The notes under the pieces were generated by a model. That model was not told the origin of the DNA. It worked only from the letters and a program-made list of their open reading frames with translations, and made no database searches. 64,000 nucleotides of DNA from a virus. The DNA is taken from the IMG/VR virus record IMGVR_UViG_3300050120_000361, positions 124,001 to 188,000 of that record. One strand, given 5' to 3'. The translations under genes and the position numbers were made by a program. How positions within the stretch are numbered: the first letter of the stretch is position 1; every line of letters begins with the position of its first letter. Positions 29,752 to 37,735 of this stretch are shown in pieces.

Positions 29752-31014
29752 ATGAGAAACTTTTCTGAGCAGGACCCGGAACAGCTTATGCGGACTGACA
29801 GAGACTCATCCATTGAGAGGATATGCGAGAGCACCGGCCTTCCTATGGAAAACGTCGAAAAGATGTACGAGTCCATGAAGGCCGAAAAACTATCCGACAC
29901 TGCCATAGTTGAACATTTCGAAAAGGCCGCAAAGCCTAAGCAAATGGTGAGCTGCTCAGAGTTCTTCGGCTCTATGGTGGCCGGCATAAGCGGCGTCGAG
30001 GGAGACATGGACGACGTCAAGAGAACCGGCATAACCCGCGGAATACTCAGGGCGCTTGACGCGATGTCCACCGGCGTTGACGGCCAAATGCTCGACTCAA
30101 CGGAAATGCTCGCAGTGGTCAAGGGGCTTATAGAGATTAAGGACCCAAAGGCCAAGGGACTGCTGTCGACCGACGAGGAGGACAAACTGCTCATAGAGCC
30201 AGTAAGGCACGACTTTTCAAAGCTGAACGAGGCCACGACGCTTTCAATGCCTGAGGATGACGCCATGAATACAGTGGAACTGTTCGAGGGGCTTAAGCAC
30301 ATACTGGGCAAGAACACCCGCCGATGGGGAAACGCCTACAGGCTCACGAACTCATACGAGGCGATAATGAACTACATAGACGAGCAGACCAAGCAGATAC
30401 AGCTTGAGGCCTCGATAACGAGCGTGGACGACGGGTTCCACATCGAGCTCCTGAACGACCTTCTGACCGGCAACGTCAACCCCATATACAAGTCGATAAA
30501 CGGGGTTAGGCAGCTGATACCGGACGGGCAGACGCTGCTGTTCGATATGATACTGCTGGTGAACTCTTTCATGCAGCAGAACGACTACGCACTGCAGTAC
30601 ATAAGCAGGCAGAACGTGCTCGAGTACAAGACGGCCGCAAGGAACCTTCTGGCATCAATCTCGTCCTCGCGCCACCGCAGCAAGATTGTCTATGACAGCA
30701 TGCGCAAGAATAACTACGACGAGGGCTCCGCGGAAGGCTATGACAACAACTTAAAGTGCGGCGGCCCAAGCGGCTATGCAAGTCAGAACTTCCTTGAGGA
30801 GTACACTGGCAGCATAGACAGCGGAAAGCTGCAGAACTACGGCTGGAACCTTCCGCTCAAGGCTGTTGTGGACATGCTGAACCTAAGCAAGTCGATGTCT
30901 ACGGACTTCAACCTGAAGATACGCCCGCTAATACGCAACTTCGTGACCAAGGCCTACGGGCTGACTGGGCGCGTAGAGCGCGCGAAGAGGGAAGTGGCAA
31001 TGTTCAAGATATAG
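29752..31014 (+). CDS. Unknown protein between sheath and tube genes
   Basis: A 420-residue, mainly helical, charged protein. Residues 1-60 are acidic. A single K-L-N-E-A-T site lies near residue 164 and matches the L-N-E-S/A motif repeated in the protein at 54770. No catalytic motif or known family was recognised. Its place between sheath and tube suggests a tail or head-tail joining role; a portal-like protein was considered but no supporting motif was seen. Confidence 0.5.
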   Translation: MRNFSEQDPEQLMRTDRDSSIERICESTGLPMENVEKMYESMKAEKLSDTAIVEHFEKAAKPKQMVSCSEFFGSMVAGISGVEGDMDDVKRTGITRGILRALDAMSTGVDGQMLDSTEMLAVVKGLIEIKDPKAKGLLSTDEEDKLLIEPVRHDFSKLNEATTLSMPEDDAMNTVELFEGLKHILGKNTRRWGNAYRLTNSYEAIMNYIDEQTKQIQLEASITSVDDGFHIELLNDLLTGNVNPIYKSINGVRQLIPDGQTLLFDMILLVNSFMQQNDYALQYISRQNVLEYKTAARNLLASISSSRHRSKIVYDSMRKNNYDEGSAEGYDNNLKCGGPSGYASQNFLEEYTGSIDSGKLQNYGWNLPLKAVVDMLNLSKSMSTDFNLKIRPLIRNFVTKAYGLTGRVERAKREVAMFKI

Positions 31015-31066
31015 CCAAGGCAATAGATAACAAACAGAAACAAGAACAATTTAAAAATCAAAAGAT

Positions 31067-31654
31067 ATGTCAAATTTGATTCAATTCCCGCACACCACTA
31101 ATTCAACAGCGGCTGTGCAACGCTACGAGCCCGTTATCAGCAGCAACTACAATGCGCACTTCGTGCTCATGGGCAACCTGAAAACCAAGCTCGGAGACTA
31201 CGGCTTCCTTTCGGAGTACATCAAGTCCGTTACGGGCCTGTTCGTTGAGAAGGCCGGCGGCTCAATCGAGGGCGGGTACAAATGGATAAAGTTCCGTTAC
31301 GACTCAAACGAGAAGGAGACGGTGTACGATGTGGTGGTTCAGTTCCACAACTTCCTGGACACCAACTCACGTATGTTCGTGTACAACGCGATAGTGGCCT
31401 GGTCACGCTTCAAGTACAACCCACTCACCGGCGAGAAGACGCTGAAGGCGGACTACGCCAACGCAGCCATCGTCGGCGAGAAGTTCAACCGCGACGGCAC
31501 CCTGTACTGGAGAAGGACCGGCCTGAACTGCTTTCCAATGTCGGAAATTGAGGACATGGCCATGGACTACGGCAACCACGAGGCCGGCGAATTGAGCTGC
31601 ACCTTCTCAGTGGATTACGTGCAGGACATCACCAACGACCCGCGCCTCGCGTAA
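31067..31654 (+). CDS. Tail tube protein (gp19-like)
   Basis: A 195-residue protein of the expected size, soon after the sheath gene. It has a beta-rich body with an N-terminal Y-N-A-H-F-V-L-M strand and a central V-Y-D-V-V-V-Q-F-H strand. A C-terminal half has E-L-S-C-T-F-S-V-D-Y, the strand that usually closes the tube fold. Tube subunits stack as hexamers inside the sheath and conduct DNA. Codon use is cleaner than in neighbours, as expected for an abundant protein. A hairpin follows the stop. Confidence 0.75.
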   Translation: MSNLIQFPHTTNSTAAVQRYEPVISSNYNAHFVLMGNLKTKLGDYGFLSEYIKSVTGLFVEKAGGSIEGGYKWIKFRYDSNEKETVYDVVVQFHNFLDTNSRMFVYNAIVAWSRFKYNPLTGEKTLKADYANAAIVGEKFNRDGTLYWRRTGLNCFPMSEIEDMAMDYGNHEAGELSCTFSVDYVQDITNDPRLA

Positions 31655-31682
31655 ACTTAAGGGATTTGACATATCTTTCATT

Positions 31683-31708
31683 TGGTTTCAGTCTCTTGCC
31701 TGAAACCA
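31683..31708 (+). terminator. Hairpin after the tail tube gene
   Basis: A 9-bp perfect stem (TGGTTTCAG with CTGAAACCA) around an 8-base loop lies 28 bases after the tube stop and 17 bases before the next start. No T-run follows, so it may stabilise the message or attenuate rather than terminate. Confidence 0.5.
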
Positions 31709-31725
31709 TTAAACATATACGGTAA

Positions 31726-33402
31726 ATGGCAAAATTCGGCTACGACGACCACAACTCGTCATTGAATACAAACACTCTGAAGCTCTCGAACGTCTACACG
31801 AACTGGGGATACCTTTTCCTGAACGCGGATGAGGAGTGCCGGGCCCTGATGCAGGAGCTCGTTGACGAGGAGCACGGCGGCTTCGTGCTCGTCAAGCCCC
31901 AGGACTTCGCCCTGCACATGCTAGACCTGTTCTTCAACCTGTCGCCTGAGATACAGCCGCTTTTCGACGGCTACGACGCCATGCAGATAGCAGGAATGGA
32001 GCAGGTCTACAGGACCAATCCAAAGTCTATGGTAATGCGCCTGGCCGATGACCTAAGGGAGAACGAGTTCAACGGTTCGGGTCAGCGGTTCGCGGCTAAC
32101 ATTTACCCAATGACGCCTGAGGGCTTCTCTCAATGGCCGTCCGACTGGGCTTTTCCAATATACGTTGACGACAACATGCCAGGCGAAAATGCCGTGCATA
32201 TCATAAACGAGGTGATGGAGTCCTCAGACCCTGAAGAGTACGAGGAGTACTACTGCTACGGCGGAGACTTTTTCTACAAGCGCAAGGACAGTCCTAAGTA
32301 CTGGATGGACGAGGACGACGAGGCAGACGTGTCATTCGATACAATCGAGGAGATGAAGCAGTACATCAACAACGGAGGGTGGGAGGGCACCCATGCGCCC
32401 GAACCGACCCCAGAGGTAGAGGAGGTTGCGAGCGACGTGGACGAGCTGCCGGAAGGTGAAAATGAAAGCATTTGGAGTGAAAAGCGTAAAGCATTTATTA
32501 AGATAGCCCGGAATGGAGAACCTGGAGTTTGGGATGACGATCTAAATGTTTTTGTATTGACCGAAGAGTCAAAAAATGATACTGAGCCTGTTACAGCGGG
32601 AATAGTTGACAAGGCCTCTGAGGCCCAGCCTGAAATAAACTGGTCCGACACAAAGACGGGGATTTCCGAAAAGGAGGAGTACAGCGCTCTTGTCAAGAAA
32701 TTGGCTTTCGCCCAGCACAAGCTCGCCAAAACCAAGAATTCCTACCGCAAGCCTACTCTTGGAGCGCCGCGGAAGGCCCCTGTGAAAATGGAGCAGTGGA
32801 AGAAGGACGCTTTGAAGCGCCTTGAAGGAGAGGTGTCCAAGGCGCTTAAGGCCATAGACCGCTTTAAGTTCAATCACGCCGGTTTGCGTCAGGTCATGAG
32901 ACAGCTAAACATACCAGCAGCCTCTTGGAACGGAAGCGGGATGGTCAAGGAATGGGGCAATTGGACACAAGGCTACAAAATAAATGATGGCGGATGGTCG
33001 CCTGAGAAGGTTGACCTTTACCAGATAGGCAAGGAAAAATTCCTGAACCTTATAAAGACGCTTGAGGCCAAGGGCTTTGAAATCGACGTTGTAAGCGAAC
33101 CGAGCAAGGCTATAAACGGAGACAGTGTGGCATACTTCACCATAGAGCAGTACCATACTGATGAGGATTTGAAGGGAAACACAAAATTGAATGAGGACGC
33201 GCCTGTAAGCCCTTGGGCTTTGGCGGTCGGTCCAGCAGTAGTGCTTTCTGTAGTGGTAGCCTCAGTGATAAGAGAGTACAAGAAAGGCAAGGCTAAGGCA
33301 GAGGCTGGAGGCGTTAAGATGGACGGGGCCACCCGCAAGAAGGTGCTAGTCAACGCGCTTCAAAAGGCGATACTCGAGGTGCAGAAGGCGCACAACTCAT
33401 AA
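31726..33402 (+). CDS. K-L-S-N-x-W family protein, member A
   Basis: A 558-residue member of a five-gene paralogous family. Residues 16-110 hold the shared N-terminal module (T-L-K-L-S-N-V-Y start; F-D-G-Y-D near residue 85). A low-complexity acidic region follows (about 165-300). A C-terminal domain (about 355-490) is shared with the next gene (G-G-W, then an aspartate-leucine-tyrosine segment, then L-x-x-x-G-F-E-I). A hydrophobic segment near 505-522 could cross a membrane. Bases 32451-32630 are visibly AT-richer than the rest. The function is unknown. A packaged or injected protein, or a tail accessory, is possible. Confidence 0.6.
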   Translation: MAKFGYDDHNSSLNTNTLKLSNVYTNWGYLFLNADEECRALMQELVDEEHGGFVLVKPQDFALHMLDLFFNLSPEIQPLFDGYDAMQIAGMEQVYRTNPKSMVMRLADDLRENEFNGSGQRFAANIYPMTPEGFSQWPSDWAFPIYVDDNMPGENAVHIINEVMESSDPEEYEEYYCYGGDFFYKRKDSPKYWMDEDDEADVSFDTIEEMKQYINNGGWEGTHAPEPTPEVEEVASDVDELPEGENESIWSEKRKAFIKIARNGEPGVWDDDLNVFVLTEESKNDTEPVTAGIVDKASEAQPEINWSDTKTGISEKEEYSALVKKLAFAQHKLAKTKNSYRKPTLGAPRKAPVKMEQWKKDALKRLEGEVSKALKAIDRFKFNHAGLRQVMRQLNIPAASWNGSGMVKEWGNWTQGYKINDGGWSPEKVDLYQIGKEKFLNLIKTLEAKGFEIDVVSEPSKAINGDSVAYFTIEQYHTDEDLKGNTKLNEDAPVSPWALAVGPAVVLSVVVASVIREYKKGKAKAEAGGVKMDGATRKKVLVNALQKAILEVQKAHNS

Positions 33403-33407
33403 GCATT

Positions 33408-34265
33408 ATGGAAAGACTCAAACTAAGTAATTTCTGGGAAGTATGGCCCGAGCTATGCGCCACAGAACCCAAGTTCAAGCCTTTTGAAATGCTCGCGAAC
33501 GTGTTCTCGACTTCGGACGGCAGGGCGATGCGGGCACAGCCGAAGGAGTGCACGGACTACCTGATGCGCATGTTCTCGAACTCGCAGCTTTTCAGGGGAA
33601 TGTTCGGCGGCTACACGGAGCGGGAGGCCGACACCATTGCCGCAATGGTCGCGGAGAACGGGGACGGCTTCAAAGCGCTTTCAGAAAGGCTCGCCAAAAC
33701 CTATGAGGCATGGACCGCGCTGGACGGGCCCAAGCGCACTACGGACGAGGACTTCAAGAAGTACCTGATACTGGTGAATGAAACCAATATGGCGCAGGAG
33801 GCTTTTGACAGGATTAACGCCAAGGCGACCAATGAAAAGCTTCGCAAGGACCACGTGTTCGCATCCAAGTGGCGAGCCGCAAGGGCCGAAATCAACAAGG
33901 CAGAACGCAAAACGCGCCAATTCATTCACAACACCCTGAACATCGTTAAAGGCGTAAGGTCATTAGGCCTGGAGGCATCCAAGTCGGAAACCACAGCCGT
34001 AAAGGGCTGGCACACAATTACCGACGGTTACTCTATATCCGAGGGCGATATAGAGCTGTACGGCGGCACGGGCGTGGAGAAGTATTCGGCTATACTGGCC
34101 TGGCTTAAGTCCAACGGATACGAGATAGAGTCGACTGAAAAGCCGTGGCGCTCAGGCAAGGGCATGCGCGCCAACATAAGAGTTAAGCCATGGCACGACG
34201 AGGACGCGCTGAAGGAGCGGCACAGGAAAACCGCGGAGAACATTGACAGATACATAAACGGTTAA
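33408..34265 (+). CDS. K-L-S-N-x-W family protein, member B
   Basis: A 285-residue paralogue starting 6 bases after member A. The N-terminal module covers about residues 3-100 (L-K-L-S-N-F-W; F-G-G-Y-T-E-R-E near 66-73). A helical linker rich in Lys and Ala follows. The C-terminal domain (about 195-270: G-W-H, D-I-E-L-Y, L-K-S-N-G-Y-E-I) matches the end of member A. B therefore looks like member A without the acidic middle and membrane-like segment. No catalytic residues were recognised. Confidence 0.6.
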   Translation: MERLKLSNFWEVWPELCATEPKFKPFEMLANVFSTSDGRAMRAQPKECTDYLMRMFSNSQLFRGMFGGYTEREADTIAAMVAENGDGFKALSERLAKTYEAWTALDGPKRTTDEDFKKYLILVNETNMAQEAFDRINAKATNEKLRKDHVFASKWRAARAEINKAERKTRQFIHNTLNIVKGVRSLGLEASKSETTAVKGWHTITDGYSISEGDIELYGGTGVEKYSAILAWLKSNGYEIESTEKPWRSGKGMRANIRVKPWHDEDALKERHRKTAENIDRYING

Positions 34266-34293
34266 GGAACACGATACAACCAAAAACACAACA

Positions 34294-35886
34294 ATGGCAT
34301 TCAAACTTACCAACATATGGCAGCAGTGGTCCCAGTTCTGGGCGGCAGCCGAAAAGGAGGCGCCCACAGACTTCGAGAGACTTTCCAATTATTGGCAGCC
34401 TGACGGCACATACATGACCGAGGAGCCTAAGGAGGCTGTTGAGGGCCTGCTAAAGCTGCTCGCCGCGAGCGGAAGGCTCATAAACGTATTTGACGGCTAC
34501 GACCAGAAGGAAAAGGGCGGAATACTCGGCGCCTGGGCTGTCGAGGCCAACAGGCCCAAATTCATTGACGCCATATGCAAGTCTTTCGCCGATTACGTCC
34601 ATATTAAGGGCAAGTCAATAGTAGACTACAGCCACGCTTTCGCCAACGGGTTCGCAGACGATTACGCGCAGTTCCCTGAGAACGTTACAGAAACCACAAC
34701 TGGAGCGGATGACGGGAAGCGGTGCTTCACCGTTACAGGTCTTCCAGGCCTGACCTTCGAATTCGAGCAGAATGGTGAGCTCATAACCATAGTAGATGAG
34801 GTCGGTGACGATTTGGGGGACGCCTACGACAATGAGCTATTCAACACGATAGCCGCCCTGCGCAGGGCGGTACACCCAGAGGACAATGATACGGGGAACC
34901 CTGAACTACTTAAGGAACTGAACGCAATACACGCGCAGCAGAAGCCGGTTCCGGTTCCGCCAAGCGCCGTGCCTGACAAGTCGTCATCGGCCGATAAGGT
35001 TGCTGACTACCTAGGAACGGCAATGGCCAAGCACAAGAACTGCTACTTCGCCAAAATGAGCAAAGGCGTTCCACTGCCGGAAAGTTCGAGAATACCGGAA
35101 AGGATGCTCAAATGGGCGCTGTCCTGCTCGCTCCCTGAAAAGGGGGTTGATGACTTCAAAAAGGCTCTTAAGGCTATGGCGATACCCGGACTGCGCGTCA
35201 GCAAGGGGCCTTCCCGCGGGAAGAACGCTCCGGCGTACTACGTTGTTCAGTGCCCGATTGAGGAGACCAAGGTTGAGGCGAAGACCGACGTGATACACCT
35301 GGCGTCATACTCTGAGGGTTGGAGCAGCCTCGGCGAACAGGACATTGAATACTTCATGGACATATGCAGCCAGTTCCTCGCCGCCCCGGACAAAACAACT
35401 TTCTGGGACAGCCTGCGCTTCCAGATAACCAAGCTATTGCCGGGCGACGCTGAGGACATTGACCAGGCAGACATTGGTGAACGCATGGCCACAGTGAAGA
35501 CCCTGCTCCAGTACCTCAAGAAGGACCTGGCCTGGGACAAGAAGAACACCCGCGAGTACAACTCCAGGGCCAAGGCGATAGCTGACGGCAGCAAGGCCAT
35601 ATCCAAAATATCCGATGATGACATAGAGTACTTGGGAGACGCCGACAGGCCGATACTTGTCAAGATACTTACCGACTACCACCTCGGAAACCTCATAGGC
35701 AAGGTGAAGCCGAAGTCGAAAATAGTGATAGAGGCCCGCGACTACACCGAAACCGACAACTCAAACAACAGGTACACGTTCACCAAGACATACGTTGACG
35801 GCTACGTGTCAATAGACGGTTCGGAGACTGAATTCGAAAGAATACAGATTGGCTCGAGCGGCTTCGACCACTTCCCCGAGAGCTGA
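34294..35886 (+). CDS. K-L-T-N-x-W family protein, member C
   Basis: A 530-residue paralogue. The N-terminal module (residues 3-105) starts K-L-T-N-I-W-Q-Q-W and has F-D-G-Y-D-Q-K-E near 68-75. The middle contains a beta-type stretch (T-G-L-P-G-L-T-F-E-F) and a segment near 280-330 (L-K-A-M-A-I-P-G-L-R-V then A-Y-Y-V-V-Q) that is a weak match to the C-terminal domain of A and B. The rest is charged and helical. It stops with TGA. Function unknown; location between tube and tape measure genes suggests a tail or packaged role. Confidence 0.6.
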   Translation: MAFKLTNIWQQWSQFWAAAEKEAPTDFERLSNYWQPDGTYMTEEPKEAVEGLLKLLAASGRLINVFDGYDQKEKGGILGAWAVEANRPKFIDAICKSFADYVHIKGKSIVDYSHAFANGFADDYAQFPENVTETTTGADDGKRCFTVTGLPGLTFEFEQNGELITIVDEVGDDLGDAYDNELFNTIAALRRAVHPEDNDTGNPELLKELNAIHAQQKPVPVPPSAVPDKSSSADKVADYLGTAMAKHKNCYFAKMSKGVPLPESSRIPERMLKWALSCSLPEKGVDDFKKALKAMAIPGLRVSKGPSRGKNAPAYYVVQCPIEETKVEAKTDVIHLASYSEGWSSLGEQDIEYFMDICSQFLAAPDKTTFWDSLRFQITKLLPGDAEDIDQADIGERMATVKTLLQYLKKDLAWDKKNTREYNSRAKAIADGSKAISKISDDDIEYLGDADRPILVKILTDYHLGNLIGKVKPKSKIVIEARDYTETDNSNNRYTFTKTYVDGYVSIDGSETEFERIQIGSSGFDHFPES

Positions 35887-35947
35887 TAGCGGAAAAAACG
35901 CAAAAGACAAAAACGCATAGATAGTTCATTACGCCGAACAGACGACA

Positions 35948-36358
35948 ATGGCGATAAGGATAAGAGACAAGACACAAAAACCCGTTGATGCTGGGGTTAG
36001 CAGAAAAGACGACCGCAATGGCCAGTCGCAACCCACCAAAGAAACCAACAAGGACGCACCTATTCCGGATGTCCGTAGCTTCAGAGAACAGGCCATACTG
36101 GTCATTAACACACTCGAGTCGGAGGGCATAGACCTGTACGACAAAGCAAGAACTCCAGGAATGTATTTGAAAAGGAGGGGGACCGCAATGGTGCCTGACC
36201 AACTAATTCAGAAAATTCTATCTGGGAACGACGACCAAGCATCGACTTTGAACGCGAAGCAGCCAACATCAACGGGAAACAATAGCGAGGCAAAGGCCGG
36301 CGGAGAGCAACTCCCGCCCGGCCTTGTCGCATTTCTGACAAAGAACAAGAAACCATAA
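35948..36358 (+). CDS. Hypothetical protein, polar and low-complexity
   Basis: A 136-residue hydrophilic protein with a basic N-terminus, a mixed middle (V-R-S-F-R-E-Q-A-I-L-V-I-N-T-L-E-S) that looks helical, and an Asn/Gly/Thr-rich C-terminus. No family was recognised. It is placed just before the gp26-like chaperone gene and its stop overlaps a TAAATA motif. Confidence 0.5.
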   Translation: MAIRIRDKTQKPVDAGVSRKDDRNGQSQPTKETNKDAPIPDVRSFREQAILVINTLESEGIDLYDKARTPGMYLKRRGTAMVPDQLIQKILSGNDDQASTLNAKQPTSTGNNSEAKAGGEQLPPGLVAFLTKNKKP

Positions 36359-36361
36359 ATA
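36354..36361 (+). promoter_or_regulatory. Candidate late promoter (CATAAATA)
   Basis: Third exact copy of this octamer in an intergenic setting, about 10 bases before the start at 36372. It overlaps the stop codon of the preceding gene, so part of the match is forced by TAA. Confidence 0.3.
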
Positions 36362-36371
36362 ACAGCATAAC

Positions 36372-37373
36372 ATGTCAACAGAGAAAGACGAAATCAAGAA
36401 GCAAAAACTGGCCGAGCTCGAACAGCTTGAAAGCACCGCCAAAGGAACCGAACCGGAAGCAGCGCCAATCGAAACCGAGACTCAGCCCGAGGACGAGGAC
36501 GACAACATAGTGCGCATGGACGCTCCAAAAATGATTGACGGCTACCGCATACTCGCAAGGCCGAACATGCCATTCGGCGGCGCGCTGTACCCGCCGTCTT
36601 GGACCTTCGCCTACAAGTGCCCAATTTCCAAGCAGATCGCGAACTTCTCCACGCTCAACGAGCAGGACCAGCCCGCGATAGTGGCTGCCATCGAGGAACT
36701 GGTTAAGGCCTGCTTCGTGATACTGGACGAGAACAACGGACAGACAATAGACACTGGCGAACTGAACGACGGCGACAGGCTGTTCTTCTTCCTGCTCCTG
36801 CGCGAATTTTACCTGCACGACAAGCCCATCACGTACACCACAATAAGCCAGAACTGGCAGGAGCCCGTACAGGTAGAGCTGCTCGCCTCCAGGCTGAAGT
36901 ACAAGACACTCAGCGCCGGCCTTCTCGCGTGCTTTGACGGCCGCATATTCACGATACCGGTTAACGAAGAGTCCGAGCCGATAGTGTTCCGCGTCCCTAC
37001 TTTCAAGGCTTCTGGCAAGGTGTTCCGGCACATAGTCAAGGTGTACCGAGACAGCCAGAACGCGGACGAGACAGAGAGCAAGAAGATGCTTGACGACGAG
37101 TCGTTCAACAAGCAGTTCCTGCTGGTGGCGCCGTTCCTTTTCGTTACCGGCAACGAGACAATAGACGCCCTCAAGACCAAGTTCAAGAAGATACAGTACA
37201 ATGAGGACCTACTCAACAGCTACCTCACGGTGATAAACAAGCTCAAACTGGACAACATGGAGCGCATCGCCTACACGTACAAGGGCTCTGAGGAGGAGAC
37301 CCTGATGCGATTTCCCGGAGGATGGAAGAACATGTTTATCGATAACCAGGCTTTCGGAGGAATATTCGACTAA
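36372..37373 (+). CDS. gp26-like baseplate hub/tail assembly chaperone
   Basis: A 333-residue protein with a charged N-terminus (about 1-50). A body follows that resembles the T4 gp26 family as I know it: a Y-P-P-S-W segment after a proline/glycine-rich turn (about 77-81), L-N-E-Q-D-Q, a helix with I-E-E-L-V-K-A-C, and D-R-L-F-F-F-L-L-L-R-E (about 137-147). gp26-type proteins act in hub assembly, at the place where other phages encode the tail chaperone G just before the tape measure gene. Its stop (TAA at 37371) is followed immediately by a second coding frame with no clean start, as described in the next entry. Confidence 0.65.
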   Translation: MSTEKDEIKKQKLAELEQLESTAKGTEPEAAPIETETQPEDEDDNIVRMDAPKMIDGYRILARPNMPFGGALYPPSWTFAYKCPISKQIANFSTLNEQDQPAIVAAIEELVKACFVILDENNGQTIDTGELNDGDRLFFFLLLREFYLHDKPITYTTISQNWQEPVQVELLASRLKYKTLSAGLLACFDGRIFTIPVNEESEPIVFRVPTFKASGKVFRHIVKVYRDSQNADETESKKMLDDESFNKQFLLVAPFLFVTGNETIDALKTKFKKIQYNEDLLNSYLTVINKLKLDNMERIAYTYKGSEEETLMRFPGGWKNMFIDNQAFGGIFD

Positions 37374-37725
37374 GATATGGGGGCCGAAGGAGGAAAAGAA
37401 GACAGCATTCCCTACCTGGTCTGAACTCTACTCGGCGAGCAAAATCGACTGGAACAGCTACTACGAGTCGGCTATAATACTGTCCGTAAAGAGCCACAAC
37501 AGCTTTGAGCAGATAGAGAACCTGGAGTTCTTTAAGTTCAATTTGCTGATGAAGTACCTGAATATATACATAGAGAACGAGAACAAACAGCAACAAAGCC
37601 CCGAAGACGCCGAAAACAAGAAGGACGAACTAATGCAGCAGTCCGCCAAGCACATGGCGGAAGCCAAGAAGAATATGCCGAAAGCGCCTAAGATGCCGAC
37701 AATAAAAGCACCAAAACTGAAGTAA
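37372..37725 (+). CDS. gp51/T-like reading frame without a clean start (frameshift suspected)
   Basis: The + frame starting TGG GGG CCG at 37378 is open from before the preceding stop to TAA at 37723-37725 and reads as real protein: W-G-P-K-E-E-K-K, then W-S-E-L-Y-S-A-S-K-I-D-W, and a Lys/Ala/Met/Pro-rich tail. Only the last 60 residues follow an in-frame ATG (37543). An ATG at 37377 lies three bases after the upstream stop but enters the wrong frame. Removing one G of the G5 run at 37379-37383 would restore it. Options are a +1 programmed shift fusing it to the gp26-like protein, a start at ATA 37375, or a one-base insertion (real or assembly error). Confidence 0.6.
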   Translation, partial: KIWGPKEEKKTAFPTWSELYSASKIDWNSYYESAIILSVKSHNSFEQIENLEFFKFNLLMKYLNIYIENENKQQQSPEDAENKKDELMQQSAKHMAEAKKNMPKAPKMPTIKAPKLK

Positions 37726-37735
37726 AAACACGGAA

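Noticed and set aside
29752-31014. Portal protein
   Set aside because: Size is in range, but no portal-like motif or helical stem pattern was recognised; kept as unknown.
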